Assembly (NCBI GenBank): GCA_938020505.1
Contig: CALIHR010000051.1
Coordinates: 7,964-71,963, forward strand
Direction of reading: 5' to 3'
Length of the DNA stretch: 64,000 nt
Origin: an uncultured Actinobaculum sp.
Lineage (GTDB): Bacteria; Actinomycetota; Actinomycetes; Actinomycetales; Actinomycetaceae
Shown: positions 29,875 through 38,604 of the stretch, piece by piece
Numbering within the stretch: position 1 is the stretch's first letter
Layout: the number at the start of each line of letters is the position of its first letter
Position numbers and translations under genes: made by a program
The notes under the pieces: generated by a model
The model's database searches: none
Told to the model about the DNA's origin: nothing
Seen by the model: the letters and a program-made list of their open reading frames with translations, nothing else

Positions 29875-31113
29875 TCAGCGATGGCGGTAGGCCCGCTCGA
29901 GCCACGCCTCGGCCGTCGAAAGGCGGCCGAGGGCGTCGTCGATCCACTCGGCGCCGTCGACCCGCTTCGCCCCGGCGACGAGTGAAAGCACCACCCCGGC
30001 CGTGCGCGCGCACAGCGCCACAGGGTCTACGGCGTGCTCGCAGGCGTCCCTCCAGATCGGAAGGTCGTCCTGAACATACGGGTACGATTCCGGGGCGAGG
30101 TGCGGAAGAACGCTCATATGGCCGAGCAAGCAGGCCCAATCGTCGACTCGGTGGCCGGGCCCCAGCGAATCGACGTCGATGATCCCCGTGACCCTCGACG
30201 AATCGTGGGAGACGAAGATGTTCGCCTCGTAGAAGTCTCCGTGGACGGGAACCAAAGGCCCAGGGTCCGAACTGGCGAGAAGCTCGTGGATCCCGTGCGC
30301 CACGGCCTCGCAGCGGGCGCGTTCCTCAGGCAACGCTGTTCCGGCGGCGTGCGCGTAATGCGTGGAACGGTCCGCCCAAGCGGGCCGATGGCTGAGCGAG
30401 AGGGCCTCGCGCGGCAAGGCGTTCAACAGGGCCGTGAGAGAGCCGAGCAGAGGGGCCGCGTTTCTTCCCATGCCGCGCGAAATGGCGGTCGAGAGCGGGA
30501 TCCCGTTGGCGGCGCCGATCACCAGGAGCCCTCGAACGTCGTGGATGAGGACCGGCGGCGCCGGAATCCCCGCGCGGGAGAGCATGATGTGGCGCTTCGC
30601 CAACGATTCGACCTGCGGGGGGCGCGCGACCTTCGCGTAACTGACGGAGTTCGCCGCCCGCACCCGGACGACGGCGCGCCGAGTGGGGCGATAGCTCATA
30701 AGCTCCACGGATACGGGCATGCCCAAAAGGGCGCTCATATGCTCGGGCGAGCAGGCCAAGAACAGCGCGGGAAGCTCGGGGTCGGCGGGGTAGCGCCAAA
30801 CGGAGAACGTGGAGTCCCCCTTGGACACGTACACGAGGCCCGGGGTGTTGGGGTGGGACAGGCGCGCCGTCGAGGCGCACAGATACTCCTCCACGCGCAT
30901 GTGGGCGCCGTTGGGGAGTATCCGGTCGAGCGTCACCGAATAGCCGGCCGTCACTCCCGCGCCGGGACGATGATGGATCGAATGGACTTCCCACCCCCGT
31001 ATGACCGCGGGCTGCCCCATGTTCATGAGAGCGCTGCGCAGAATCTCACCGGCGCCGCTGCCGATGAGCAATGCAAGGTCCGCCTTTTCACGGTCCTTCC
31101 CGGGAATGCTCAT
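29875..31113 (-). CDS. APH-fold phosphotransferase (aminoglycoside/choline kinase superfamily)
   Basis: A 412-residue protein. The C-terminal half shows the Brenner motif VPVHGDFYEANIFV and the metal motif IIDVDSLGPG of the APH-type kinase superfamily. The N-terminal half (residues 1-180) includes SVWRYPADPELPAL and a region like trehalose-maltose-type maltokinases or other actinobacterial APH enzymes. The substrate is not evident; it may phosphorylate a small molecule. It is preceded by a 269-base gap from the response regulator gene, and it is the only gene on that strand to its 3' side. There are no resistance-family signatures beyond the shared fold. Confidence 0.75.
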   Translation of the reverse strand: MSIPGKDREKADLALLIGSGAGEILRSALMNMGQPAVIRGWEVHSIHHRPGAGVTAGYSVTLDRILPNGAHMRVEEYLCASTARLSHPNTPGLVYVSKGDSTFSVWRYPADPELPALFLACSPEHMSALLGMPVSVELMSYRPTRRAVVRVRAANSVSYAKVARPPQVESLAKRHIMLSRAGIPAPPVLIHDVRGLLVIGAANGIPLSTAISRGMGRNAAPLLGSLTALLNALPREALSLSHRPAWADRSTHYAHAAGTALPEERARCEAVAHGIHELLASSDPGPLVPVHGDFYEANIFVSHDSSRVTGIIDVDSLGPGHRVDDWACLLGHMSVLPHLAPESYPYVQDDLPIWRDACEHAVDPVALCARTAGVVLSLVAGAKRVDGAEWIDDALGRLSTAEAWLERAYRHR

Positions 31114-31382
31114 ATATAAGTTCTACCGTACAGCGCGGGCCAGAGTGCACGTTAAACACAACATGTTGATATTCGAACAGATTTCTGCTTCGAATCCAAA
31201 GTCGTCGGCATATCGGTCGCGCAAGCCTCCCCCCGCCGGCCCGCAGGCCGCCTCGGCGCCCGCGACGGCCCAGGCCGCGGTTCGCCGACTTCCGGCTTGT
31301 TTGCAACGATCTTTTAACGTCGGCCGCCCGGCGCCCCGCCGATCGCGCACCCGCCTGCGCCGGCCTTTCCGCCCGGGCGCGA

Positions 31383-32027
31383 TCACGTGCCCAACAACGT
31401 GAGAACGGCCGAAACCCGCCGGTGGACTTCGCTGTTGGCGTGCAGGCCGAGCTTCGCAAAGATTCTCTGGATGTGCTTTTCCACAGCCCCTTCTGAGACG
31501 ACGAGGCGCTTGGCGATCGCCGAGTTCGTATGGCCCTCGGACATGAGCTCCAACACCTCGCGTTCGCGCGGCGTGAGGCTTGCGACGGGGTCGTTCCTGC
31601 GTCCGCGCCCCATCATCTGCGCGACCACTTCGGGATCGAGGACCATGCCGCCGTTGCCGACCCGATCGACGGCGTCGAGGAAGGAGTCGAGGTCGCTCAC
31701 GCGATCCTTGAGCAGGTATCCGATCGAGCCGGAGCCCGAGGAGAGAAGCTCGGTGGCATAGCTGAGGACTATGTACTGGCTGAGCAGGAGAATGGGGGCG
31801 TCGGGCCACTCCTCGCGGATGCGGACAGCTGCGCGCAAGCCTTCGTCGGTGTGCGAGGGCGGCATTCGGATGTCGCTGACCGTCACGTCCGGCCGCAGGG
31901 CCAGGCACCGGGACACAAGTTCGTTCCCGGTGCTGACTCCGCCGATGACTTCGTGTCCGCCTTCGTTCAGGATGAGGGTCAGCCCCTCCCTGAGCAGCAC
32001 AGAATCGTCGGCTATCAGGATGCGCAT
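31383..32027 (-). CDS. NarL/LuxR-type response regulator
   Basis: A 214-residue regulator. The receiver domain (about 1-120) has the acidic pair ADD at 6-8, phospho-acceptor Asp52 in VSDIRMP, Ser/Ile near LLLSQY, and KD at LLKDRVSDL. The LuxR HTH (about 145-205) reads LTPREREVLELMSEG and SAIAKRLVVSEGAVEKHIQRIF. The ATG at 32027 lies inside the end of the kinase gene upstream, overlapping by 13 bases, so it is coupled to kinase 1. It is the single regulator for the two kinases. The regulated genes are unknown. Confidence 0.93.
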   Translation of the reverse strand: MRILIADDSVLLREGLTLILNEGGHEVIGGVSTGNELVSRCLALRPDVTVSDIRMPPSHTDEGLRAAVRIREEWPDAPILLLSQYIVLSYATELLSSGSGSIGYLLKDRVSDLDSFLDAVDRVGNGGMVLDPEVVAQMMGRGRRNDPVASLTPREREVLELMSEGHTNSAIAKRLVVSEGAVEKHIQRIFAKLGLHANSEVHRRVSAVLTLLGT

Positions 32028-33403
32028 GGAATCACCGCTTCGATCGTCGTTGGTCCGCCTGCCGGCGAGTCAATCTCAAGAGTACCGTCAACCGAACGCA
32101 AACGTTCCTCCAACCCCACAAGACCATGCCCCTTCGACACATCAGCCCCGCCCACACCATCGTCAACCACCGACAAACGCAACACCCCGCCCGACACATC
32201 AATCGTCACCACAACAGAGGACGCACCCGCATGCTTATTCACATTCACCAAACTCTCCGCCACCACATAATAAGCCGCCGACGCCACATGATCCGGAACA
32301 GCCGGAATACCCGCATGAACCGACACAGGAACCACCGACCGAGCAGCCGCCTCCTGAACAGCGGCCACCAACCCCCGATCCACCAACACCGGAGGCGCAA
32401 TCCCCCGCGACAGCTGACGCAACTCCGCCAACGTGTCCCGCGTCTGCGCCATCGCCTCATCCAAAATCTCCTGCGCCCTGACCGGATCACTGCCCGCCTG
32501 ACGCCTCGCCCGAGCCAAATCCATATTCAACCGCACCAACCTCTGCTGCGGCCCGTCATGCAAATCCCGCTCCAACCTCCGCAACGCCGCACTCTCCGCC
32601 CGACGCCCCGCCTCACGCGACCGCGTCAACCGCTCAATATCCGCCCGATCCCGAGCACGCCGCAACAACAACACATCAGCGAAAAGAAGCTGGAGCGTTG
32701 CAAGGCCCTTCATGACCGACGGAGCAGAGACCAGCATGACAAGGCCGACGACAAAGGAAAGGAGGACGTCGAAAAGGAATGGGTGCGGGATGTCGAGAAG
32801 CTCTCCCAGTCCGTTGTTCCAGCTCTCGTTAATGTTCTCTACGATCGTAAGCGATATGGGCGCGGTCAAACCAGCCAGAATTGCGGCCACCCATGTGAGC
32901 GCCACGCACCAATTGAGGATCGTGATCGGGAACGAGCCGACAACCCACAGCACGTCGAGCCACGACTGCGGATCGCGCAACGGATACAGAAGCCTGCGGA
33001 ACCAGTCCATGTCTCCCGGCGTCGGATAGAGGAAGCCGTCGTACGCGTTCTCCCTTTTGAAAAGGCGCAGGATGGGAGGAGAGGTTTTCTCCCCCGCAAA
33101 CGCGCGGTTTATCCCGCGCTGGAGGACGGCGCCGGCTCTGGCCACCATGATTCCCGAGTAAAGGATGGGAAGGCCCACGAAGATGACGGTCAGCGACGCC
33201 CCCACGGCGCACAGGACGACGACGAGAATGAAAAGGATGAGATGGGGAGGAAAGGCCAGAAGCATGTAACTCGCGTAGGCCGTCGTCCACCTGAAACGCA
33301 TGGAAAGACTCTGACGCCGGCCATTGCCGCGGCCTTTTTCATTGCCTCGTTCCACAGCTTCAGCTGCTCTTTCCAAGTGTGAACGGATGTCGTTTGTAGT
33401 CAT
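32015..33403 (-). CDS. Membrane sensor histidine kinase 1 (HisKA_3 type)
   Basis: A 462-residue kinase. Residues 1-45 are cytoplasmic; then four TM segments in the putative-sensor style, with LYPLRDPQSWLDVLW in the cytoplasmic loop and LIPG-type turns; about 245-462 is the catalytic module. Phospho-acceptor His is in LERDLHDGPQQRL, N box ESLVNVNKHA, G1 DDGVGG, G2 GHGLVGLEERL. From about residue 238 onward the DNA is identical to kinase 2 (32035-32680). Codons in that part end mostly in G or T (TTG, GTG, GAT, ATT), while the neighbours prefer C. The N-terminal halves differ, so signal input differs. The stop lies inside the regulator gene's start. Confidence 0.93.
   Translation of the reverse strand: MTTNDIRSHLERAAEAVERGNEKGRGNGRRQSLSMRFRWTTAYASYMLLAFPPHLILFILVVVLCAVGASLTVIFVGLPILYSGIMVARAGAVLQRGINRAFAGEKTSPPILRLFKRENAYDGFLYPTPGDMDWFRRLLYPLRDPQSWLDVLWVVGSFPITILNWCVALTWVAAILAGLTAPISLTIVENINESWNNGLGELLDIPHPFLFDVLLSFVVGLVMLVSAPSVMKGLATLQLLFADVLLLRRARDRADIERLTRSREAGRRAESAALRRLERDLHDGPQQRLVRLNMDLARARRQAGSDPVRAQEILDEAMAQTRDTLAELRQLSRGIAPPVLVDRGLVAAVQEAAARSVVPVSVHAGIPAVPDHVASAAYYVVAESLVNVNKHAGASSVVVTIDVSGGVLRLSVVDDGVGGADVSKGHGLVGLEERLRSVDGTLEIDSPAGGPTTIEAVIPCAS
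32035..32680 (-). repeat. 646-bp direct repeat, copy 1 (kinase catalytic module)
   Basis: This stretch is the same as 33582-34227 at a constant offset of 1547 bases with no difference that I could find by eye. It covers the ADVLLLRRARD segment to the end of both kinases. Exact identity in third positions points to recent duplication or gene conversion. Confidence 0.9.
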
Positions 33404-33564
33404 GACTCTACTTTCCCCTGCCTGACGCCGTGCAAACTATCCTGCGGCCCGGCCAATCGTCGTAGGGCCAGCTGGACACTTCTCCTGCAGCTTTCCAACG
33501 GATCTGCCGTGTGCATGGGGTCGCCCATTTTCAGCCGCCCTCTTCGCCGGCGCGCAACAGAGGG

Positions 33565-34944
33565 TCATGCGCACGGGATCGCCGCTTCGATCGTCGTTGG
33601 TCCGCCTGCCGGCGAGTCAATCTCAAGAGTACCGTCAACCGAACGCAAACGTTCCTCCAACCCCACAAGACCATGCCCCTTCGACACATCAGCCCCGCCC
33701 ACACCATCGTCAACCACCGACAAACGCAACACCCCGCCCGACACATCAATCGTCACCACAACAGAGGACGCACCCGCATGCTTATTCACATTCACCAAAC
33801 TCTCCGCCACCACATAATAAGCCGCCGACGCCACATGATCCGGAACAGCCGGAATACCCGCATGAACCGACACAGGAACCACCGACCGAGCAGCCGCCTC
33901 CTGAACAGCGGCCACCAACCCCCGATCCACCAACACCGGAGGCGCAATCCCCCGCGACAGCTGACGCAACTCCGCCAACGTGTCCCGCGTCTGCGCCATC
34001 GCCTCATCCAAAATCTCCTGCGCCCTGACCGGATCACTGCCCGCCTGACGCCTCGCCCGAGCCAAATCCATATTCAACCGCACCAACCTCTGCTGCGGCC
34101 CGTCATGCAAATCCCGCTCCAACCTCCGCAACGCCGCACTCTCCGCCCGACGCCCCGCCTCACGCGACCGCGTCAACCGCTCAATATCCGCCCGATCCCG
34201 AGCACGCCGCAACAACAACACATCAGCAATGTAAAACTGAATCTTTCCACCGGCTTTGATCAGGTGCGGCCCGTAAATCATCAAAAGCAAACCGATGCAA
34301 AAACCCAAGGTTGCGTCGACGACGGGCGGGTAGGAAACATTCGCCGATCCCGTGAAGCCGGTGTACTCGAGCCCTATCGCCTCAAAGACCAACAGGGTGA
34401 TCGGCTGGGACAGGCCGATGGACGTCGCAAGGACCCAGGCAAACGCCGCGACCGCATTGCCGACGGCGATGGGAAACGAAACGAACACCCACAGCACGTC
34501 AAGCCACGACTGCGGATCGCGCAACGGATAGAAGAAACTGATTATCTTCTTGCGACGCTCCGGCAGCGCGTAGACGAACTCTGGGCGCTCCGCGCCGACG
34601 GCCTTCTCATTGATGCGGCGTTGGGCGACGGCCCCGAGCCTGGCGACCATGACTCCCAGAAGCAGGATTGCCACGCCGCCGATCAAGGCCATCCCCGCCC
34701 CCAGAAACATCAGCACTGCGACGGCGATGAGCAAGCCCAGGTGGACGGGGACGGCCGCCACCATATACGCAGAGTAGGCTATCGCTCGCCCCAAACGCTT
34801 TCTGAACGTTTCACATTGTTCGACGTCGCTCGAATTTTCTGCGAAGTTCCGACGTTCGTCAGCGTCAATCATGTTTCTCGCGGCTGCATTGCGCGCGGGA
34901 CCGCCGCTGGCGTTCAATGCCGGGGCCGTTTCGACAGTGCTCAT
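33565..34944 (-). CDS. Membrane sensor histidine kinase 2 (HisKA_3 type)
   Basis: A 459-residue kinase. The start is ATG 34944 (MSTVETAPALN); the much longer open frame upstream is a shadow of adenosine deaminase. A cytoplasmic N-terminus of about 55 residues is followed by four TM segments (for example AYMVAAVPVHLGLLI and VSFPIAVGNAVAAFAW), again with FYPLRDPQSWLDVLW. From about residue 240 it equals kinase 1: HDGPQQRL His, ESLVNVNKHA, DDGVGG and GHGLVGLEERL. Only the last residues differ (AIPCA versus VIPCAS). It lies 161 bases before kinase 1 on the same strand. Both kinases probably feed the single downstream regulator. Confidence 0.93.
   Translation of the reverse strand: MSTVETAPALNASGGPARNAAARNMIDADERRNFAENSSDVEQCETFRKRLGRAIAYSAYMVAAVPVHLGLLIAVAVLMFLGAGMALIGGVAILLLGVMVARLGAVAQRRINEKAVGAERPEFVYALPERRKKIISFFYPLRDPQSWLDVLWVFVSFPIAVGNAVAAFAWVLATSIGLSQPITLLVFEAIGLEYTGFTGSANVSYPPVVDATLGFCIGLLLMIYGPHLIKAGGKIQFYIADVLLLRRARDRADIERLTRSREAGRRAESAALRRLERDLHDGPQQRLVRLNMDLARARRQAGSDPVRAQEILDEAMAQTRDTLAELRQLSRGIAPPVLVDRGLVAAVQEAAARSVVPVSVHAGIPAVPDHVASAAYYVVAESLVNVNKHAGASSVVVTIDVSGGVLRLSVVDDGVGGADVSKGHGLVGLEERLRSVDGTLEIDSPAGGPTTIEAAIPCA
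33582..34227 (-). repeat. 646-bp direct repeat, copy 2 (kinase catalytic module)
   Basis: Partner of the copy at 32035-32680. The repeat stops sharply where the sensor domains begin, at the codons for ADVLLLRR. On the other side it ends within a few bases of the stop codons. Confidence 0.9.
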
Positions 34945-35181
34945 GCGTTCAACTTTCCCACACTCTGCGCGATTCTCGTATCTTGCACCCTGGTCAATCG
35001 GGGTGAGGACAACCCGACAATGCGGGACCGCCGCATCAGGCGACGACCGGGACGGCGACCCGAGGTCGACCGGGACGTCGACAAGGACGCAGTCGGAACC
35101 GGAAGACCGAAGCGACGACCCCGCGGACGACCGGGGTGTCGATCCGGCGCCGGAGTATTCAACGTATGGGAAAATGTAGGC

Positions 35182-36354
35182 GTGCGCGATCTCAACCGCC
35201 TCCCCAAGGCACATCTTCACCTGCACTTCACGGGGTCGATGCGCGTGCACACCCTCGAGCGAATGGCCGCGGCCCAAGGCATACGCCTGCCCGAGGGGCT
35301 GACGGACAACGTTGCAATCGAGGTGCCTGCGGACCAGCGCGGGTGGTTCCGCTTCCAGCGCGCCTATGACGCGGCGCGGAAGACGGTCCGCAGCGAGGAG
35401 GCCATGCGCACCATCGTCCGAGAGGCCGCCGAGGACGACGCCGCAGAAGGCTCGCGCCGCCTCGAGATCCAGATCGATCCGACGTCGTACGCGCCCTTCG
35501 TCGGCGGAATCACCCCGGCGCTCGAGATCGTCCTGGACGAGGCCGCGGCCGCCAGCCGCGCGACCGGCGTGGACGTGGCCGTAATCGTCGCCGCCTCGCG
35601 CATCCGCCATCCTTTGGAAGCCCGCACCCTGGCCCGCCTGGCGGCCAAGTACGCCGGGGAAGGGGCGGGGGACGTCGTCGGCTTCGGCCTGTCCAACGAC
35701 GAAAGGAGAGGCGTCACGTCCGAATGGGAGTCGGCGTTCCGCATCGCGCGAAAGGCGGGGCTGAGGGCGGTGCCCCACGGCGGAGAGCTGCTTGGCCCCG
35801 AACACCTGCGCGAAGTCCTCGACTTCCTCAAACCCACGCGGCTGGGGCACGGCGTGCGCGCGGCGGAGAGCCCCGACGTCCTCAGGCAGGTCATCGACGA
35901 GGGCGTCGCCTTCGAGGTGTGCCCGGCGTCGAACGTCTCCCTGGGCGTCTATTCGGAGGCTTCGGGAGTGCCCGTTCGCACGCTCATGGACGCCGGCGCG
36001 ACGATCGCTTTGGGCGCCGACGACCCGCTTCTTTTCCTCTCGCGCCTGACCGCCCAGTATGAGACGCTTCGCGAGCAGGGCTTCGACGACGCCGAACTCG
36101 CCGCCCTCGCCTCCTCGTCGGTGGAGGCGAGCTTCGCCGACGAGGCGTCCAAGCGCGCGTGGAAAGCAGAGATCCAGGATTGGCTGGCCGCAGACCCTTC
36201 GAATGAAACAGAGCCTTTGAACGACGCGGACCCTTCGAGTGAAGACGACGCGGAGGCGGACGGCGCCCGAAGCGAAACGGCGCACACTCCCGAGGAAGAG
36301 GCGAAGCGCCGAAAGGCCGCGAGGCCGAATCAGGTCAATCCAAGCCGCCGATAA
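35182..36354 (+). CDS. add: Adenosine deaminase
   Basis: A 390-residue zinc enzyme that converts adenosine to inosine in purine salvage. The GTG at 35182 (VRDLNRLPKAHLHLHF) fits the family start; the longer open frame upstream belongs to kinase regions. Metal and active-site motifs are KAHLHLHFTGSMR, PHGGELLGPEHLREV, RLGHGVRA and LGADDPLLF. The first motif, HLHFTGSMR, is the actinobacterial form. After about residue 335 is an acidic, charged tail (Glu/Asp/Ser-rich, ending in Lys/Arg) that is not part of the catalytic barrel. It is divergent from kinase 2 and overlaps murB by 20 bases at their 3' ends. Confidence 0.93.
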   Translation: MRDLNRLPKAHLHLHFTGSMRVHTLERMAAAQGIRLPEGLTDNVAIEVPADQRGWFRFQRAYDAARKTVRSEEAMRTIVREAAEDDAAEGSRRLEIQIDPTSYAPFVGGITPALEIVLDEAAAASRATGVDVAVIVAASRIRHPLEARTLARLAAKYAGEGAGDVVGFGLSNDERRGVTSEWESAFRIARKAGLRAVPHGGELLGPEHLREVLDFLKPTRLGHGVRAAESPDVLRQVIDEGVAFEVCPASNVSLGVYSEASGVPVRTLMDAGATIALGADDPLLFLSRLTAQYETLREQGFDDAELAALASSSVEASFADEASKRAWKAEIQDWLAADPSNETEPLNDADPSSEDDAEADGARSETAHTPEEEAKRRKAARPNQVNPSRR

Positions 36355-37507
36355 TCGTCGGCTCGGCCTCCAGGGCCACGCCGTAGGCTTCACGCACGCC
36401 GTCGCGAATGGTTCGCGCCAGCTCCCGCATCTGGGCGCCCGTCGCTCCCCCGCGGTTCGTCAAGGCGAGCGCGTGCTTGGTCGAGAGCGCCGCGGGCCCC
36501 GGCATTCCGTAGCCGGCCGGGAATCCCGCGTGGTCGATGAGCCATGCCGCAGAGGTTTTCACCTGCCCCTCGACTCGCGGGGCGGCCGCGCTGAGGACGG
36601 TGCGGCCGCCGTCGCGCAGCCCGTGCCTCGGGGCGTCGTCCGGCAGCCGGGCGGCCTGGGCCTCGCTCAAGACGGGGTTGGTGAAGAACGAGCCGGCCGA
36701 GTAGGTGTCTCGATCGGCGTCGTCCAGAACCATGCCCTTGGACCGGCGAAGCTCAAGAACCGCGTCGCGCACAGCGACCGAAGGCACGCGATCGCCCGGC
36801 TGCACGCCGAGCAGCCGGGCGAGCTGAGAGTATTGAACGGGTGCGGAAAGCGAGGCGATCCTCAGCTGGAAATCGACGTCGAGCACGATGTGCCGCGGGC
36901 TGGGACCCCACCCTTCCTTCAGGCTCTTCTTGACGGCGGACGTCCGGTAGCCGAATTCCAACTGGGAGAAAGAAAGGTAGCCGACCCTGCCAGTCGCGCG
37001 GTCGTAAACGCGGACTCCGGCGATCGATCCGCCCGCTTCCTGCCCGTAGGCGCCGATGTTCTGGACCGGGGCCGCTCCCACCGTTCCGGGGATTCCGGAG
37101 AGCGCCTCGACTCCCATCCACTCGTTGGCGATCGTGTGGACCACGAAATCGTCCCACGGGGTTCCGGCGCTCACCCGAAGGTTGGCCCCCTCGCACCCCC
37201 CTTCTTGCCTGAGGGCGACGCTTTGGCGCGCGTCGCGCACGACGACGCCGGGAAAGCGGCCGTCGGCGGCCAAGACGTTCGAGCCGCCGCCGAGAACCAT
37301 GACGGGGACGCCTTCGGCGTCGGCCTCGCGGACCGTCTCGACGATCTCCCTCTCGCTCGACGCCTCGACTAGGCGGTCGAAGGAGCCTCCCACGGCGAAG
37401 GTTGTCAGCTCGGCAAAAGAACTGGCGCCGATTCTAGCCCGGGCGGCGGGCACGGGCGCCGAAGGGACGGGAGGGACTGCTGAATGCTCTGGAACGCTGC
37501 AACTCAC
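36335..37507 (-). CDS. murB: UDP-N-acetylenolpyruvoylglucosamine reductase
   Basis: A 390-residue FAD enzyme of the second committed step of peptidoglycan synthesis, making UDP-N-acetylmuramate. FAD-binding GGGSNVLAAD, GIPGTVGAAPVQNIGAYG and the Ser-containing SAGSFFTNPV are present. The start is uncertain: I use GTG 37507 (VSCSVPEHSA); the frame stays open to TTG 37585, where it overlaps the previous gene's stop, and a start nearer the FAELTTFAVGG segment is also possible. It is convergent with add and overlaps it by 20 bases at the 3' end. Length is about normal (350-390) for actinobacteria. Confidence 0.9.
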   Translation of the reverse strand: MSCSVPEHSAVPPVPSAPVPAARARIGASSFAELTTFAVGGSFDRLVEASSEREIVETVREADAEGVPVMVLGGGSNVLAADGRFPGVVVRDARQSVALRQEGGCEGANLRVSAGTPWDDFVVHTIANEWMGVEALSGIPGTVGAAPVQNIGAYGQEAGGSIAGVRVYDRATGRVGYLSFSQLEFGYRTSAVKKSLKEGWGPSPRHIVLDVDFQLRIASLSAPVQYSQLARLLGVQPGDRVPSVAVRDAVLELRRSKGMVLDDADRDTYSAGSFFTNPVLSEAQAARLPDDAPRHGLRDGGRTVLSAAAPRVEGQVKTSAAWLIDHAGFPAGYGMPGPAALSTKHALALTNRGGATGAQMRELARTIRDGVREAYGVALEAEPTIIGGLD

Positions 37508-37581
37508 GGGCTGAGCATACCAAGAGACGGCGCCCGACGAGGCGGCAGGCGCAGCCAAGCGGCATCGCGACGCCGAAAGGG

Positions 37582-38577
37582 TCAACTTGCCTTGAACACC
37601 TTGTCAATCTCATAGATCCAAAATTTGAAGAGGGTCGCGCGCCCGTCCAGTTTCCCGAAATCAAAGTAGATCTTGCCTCGGGTGAAGGCTGGGTCCATTC
37701 GAAAGTAAATCCACCCTTCGACGCTTCTTCCCGGCTCGAGTTTCCTTTCCATTGTCAACGCGCCGGGCTTGACATTCGGATGAAGGCTGACCGCTTCGCC
37801 TTCACACTTCAGTTTCTGGTCCACGAACAGGAACTTGACGTCTTTGAGATCGAGGTTTGTCATCAACCTGTTCGTCAGGCGAAGTTTGAAGCCCACAAAC
37901 TTCGCGGGTTTGGAAGGGTTCTCTGAGTATCCCGGTCTGTGCGAGGCTTTGAGGCGCCCGAGGGCGTTCGGATCGAAGTCCAGCACCTGCACCGCAAGCG
38001 GGCCGCCCACGTAGGCCTCTCCCTCTTTATACGTCCGCGGCGCCCTGCTAACGTCCTCGCAGTAGCCCCCGTCGACCGGATTGGTGCGAGCCGTGGATTC
38101 GGGAGCGGAGTTCTCCTCTTCTTCCTCCGAATCCGAAGAAGGGGGCGACGCCGAAAGCGTGGGGATCGGGATCCGCGGAGGAAGGGGGGCGGGGCCGCTC
38201 TCTTGAAACGCGCCCGCAGCCCACAGATGCGCCGTCACGAGGACGAAGACCGCGCAAGCGGTGGCAATCCAGAAGGTCGCCGATCGCTTCCCTTGCGCAT
38301 GCTCTTCCGAGCGTTCTCCTTGCCCTTCCGAGCGCTCCTCTGAATCGGAGCCCTCGTTTTCGCCCTCTGCGGATGACTCTGCGGCGGGTTCCGCTGCAGT
38401 TTCGCCGGTCGATTCGACGTTCCCGCCCGGGACGGGGCTCTTCTCACGAGGCGCCGGGTTGTCTTGAGACTCCGGCGGCTTCGGGGCCCCTTCCTCCGGC
38501 GCCGCGTCTTCCCGGGGCTCCGGCTTGCCGTGATGCTCCGGATTCTCCTCGTGAGACGCCGGGTTCTCCCGAGACAT
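37582..38577 (-). CDS. Membrane-anchored protein with DUF4352-like outside domain
   Basis: A 331-residue protein of no known function. Residues 1-95 are acidic and low-complexity (Glu/Pro/Ser-rich with repeated EGQGERSEE-type blocks), then a single TM near 100-120, a Pro/Ser linker with SDSEEEEEN, and an outside beta-rich domain (about 165-331) with VLDFDPNALG, VGFKLRLTNRL and GWIYFRMD. These recall DUF4352/telokin-like surface domains. The ATG 38577 follows GGGAG. It is a tandem paralogue of the gene upstream. Orientation would be N-in/C-out without a cleaved signal. Confidence 0.65.
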   Translation of the reverse strand: MSRENPASHEENPEHHGKPEPREDAAPEEGAPKPPESQDNPAPREKSPVPGGNVESTGETAAEPAAESSAEGENEGSDSEERSEGQGERSEEHAQGKRSATFWIATACAVFVLVTAHLWAAGAFQESGPAPLPPRIPIPTLSASPPSSDSEEEEENSAPESTARTNPVDGGYCEDVSRAPRTYKEGEAYVGGPLAVQVLDFDPNALGRLKASHRPGYSENPSKPAKFVGFKLRLTNRLMTNLDLKDVKFLFVDQKLKCEGEAVSLHPNVKPGALTMERKLEPGRSVEGWIYFRMDPAFTRGKIYFDFGKLDGRATLFKFWIYEIDKVFKAS

Positions 38578-38604
38578 CGCTCTCCCTTCTCCACAAAGCC
38601 CGCA

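Noticed and set aside
32035..34227. An insertion sequence or transposon
   Set aside because: The repeated tract is coding kinase sequence; no transposase, terminal inverted repeat or target duplication was seen.
33511..36354. A 947-codon plus-strand frame that could suggest a fusion protein
   Set aside because: Only its last 390 codons (from 35182) are adenosine deaminase. The earlier part is antisense to kinase 2.
34945..36393. A 483-codon extension of kinase 2 upstream
   Set aside because: It is antisense to adenosine deaminase. The kinase has a good start at 34944 with normal length.
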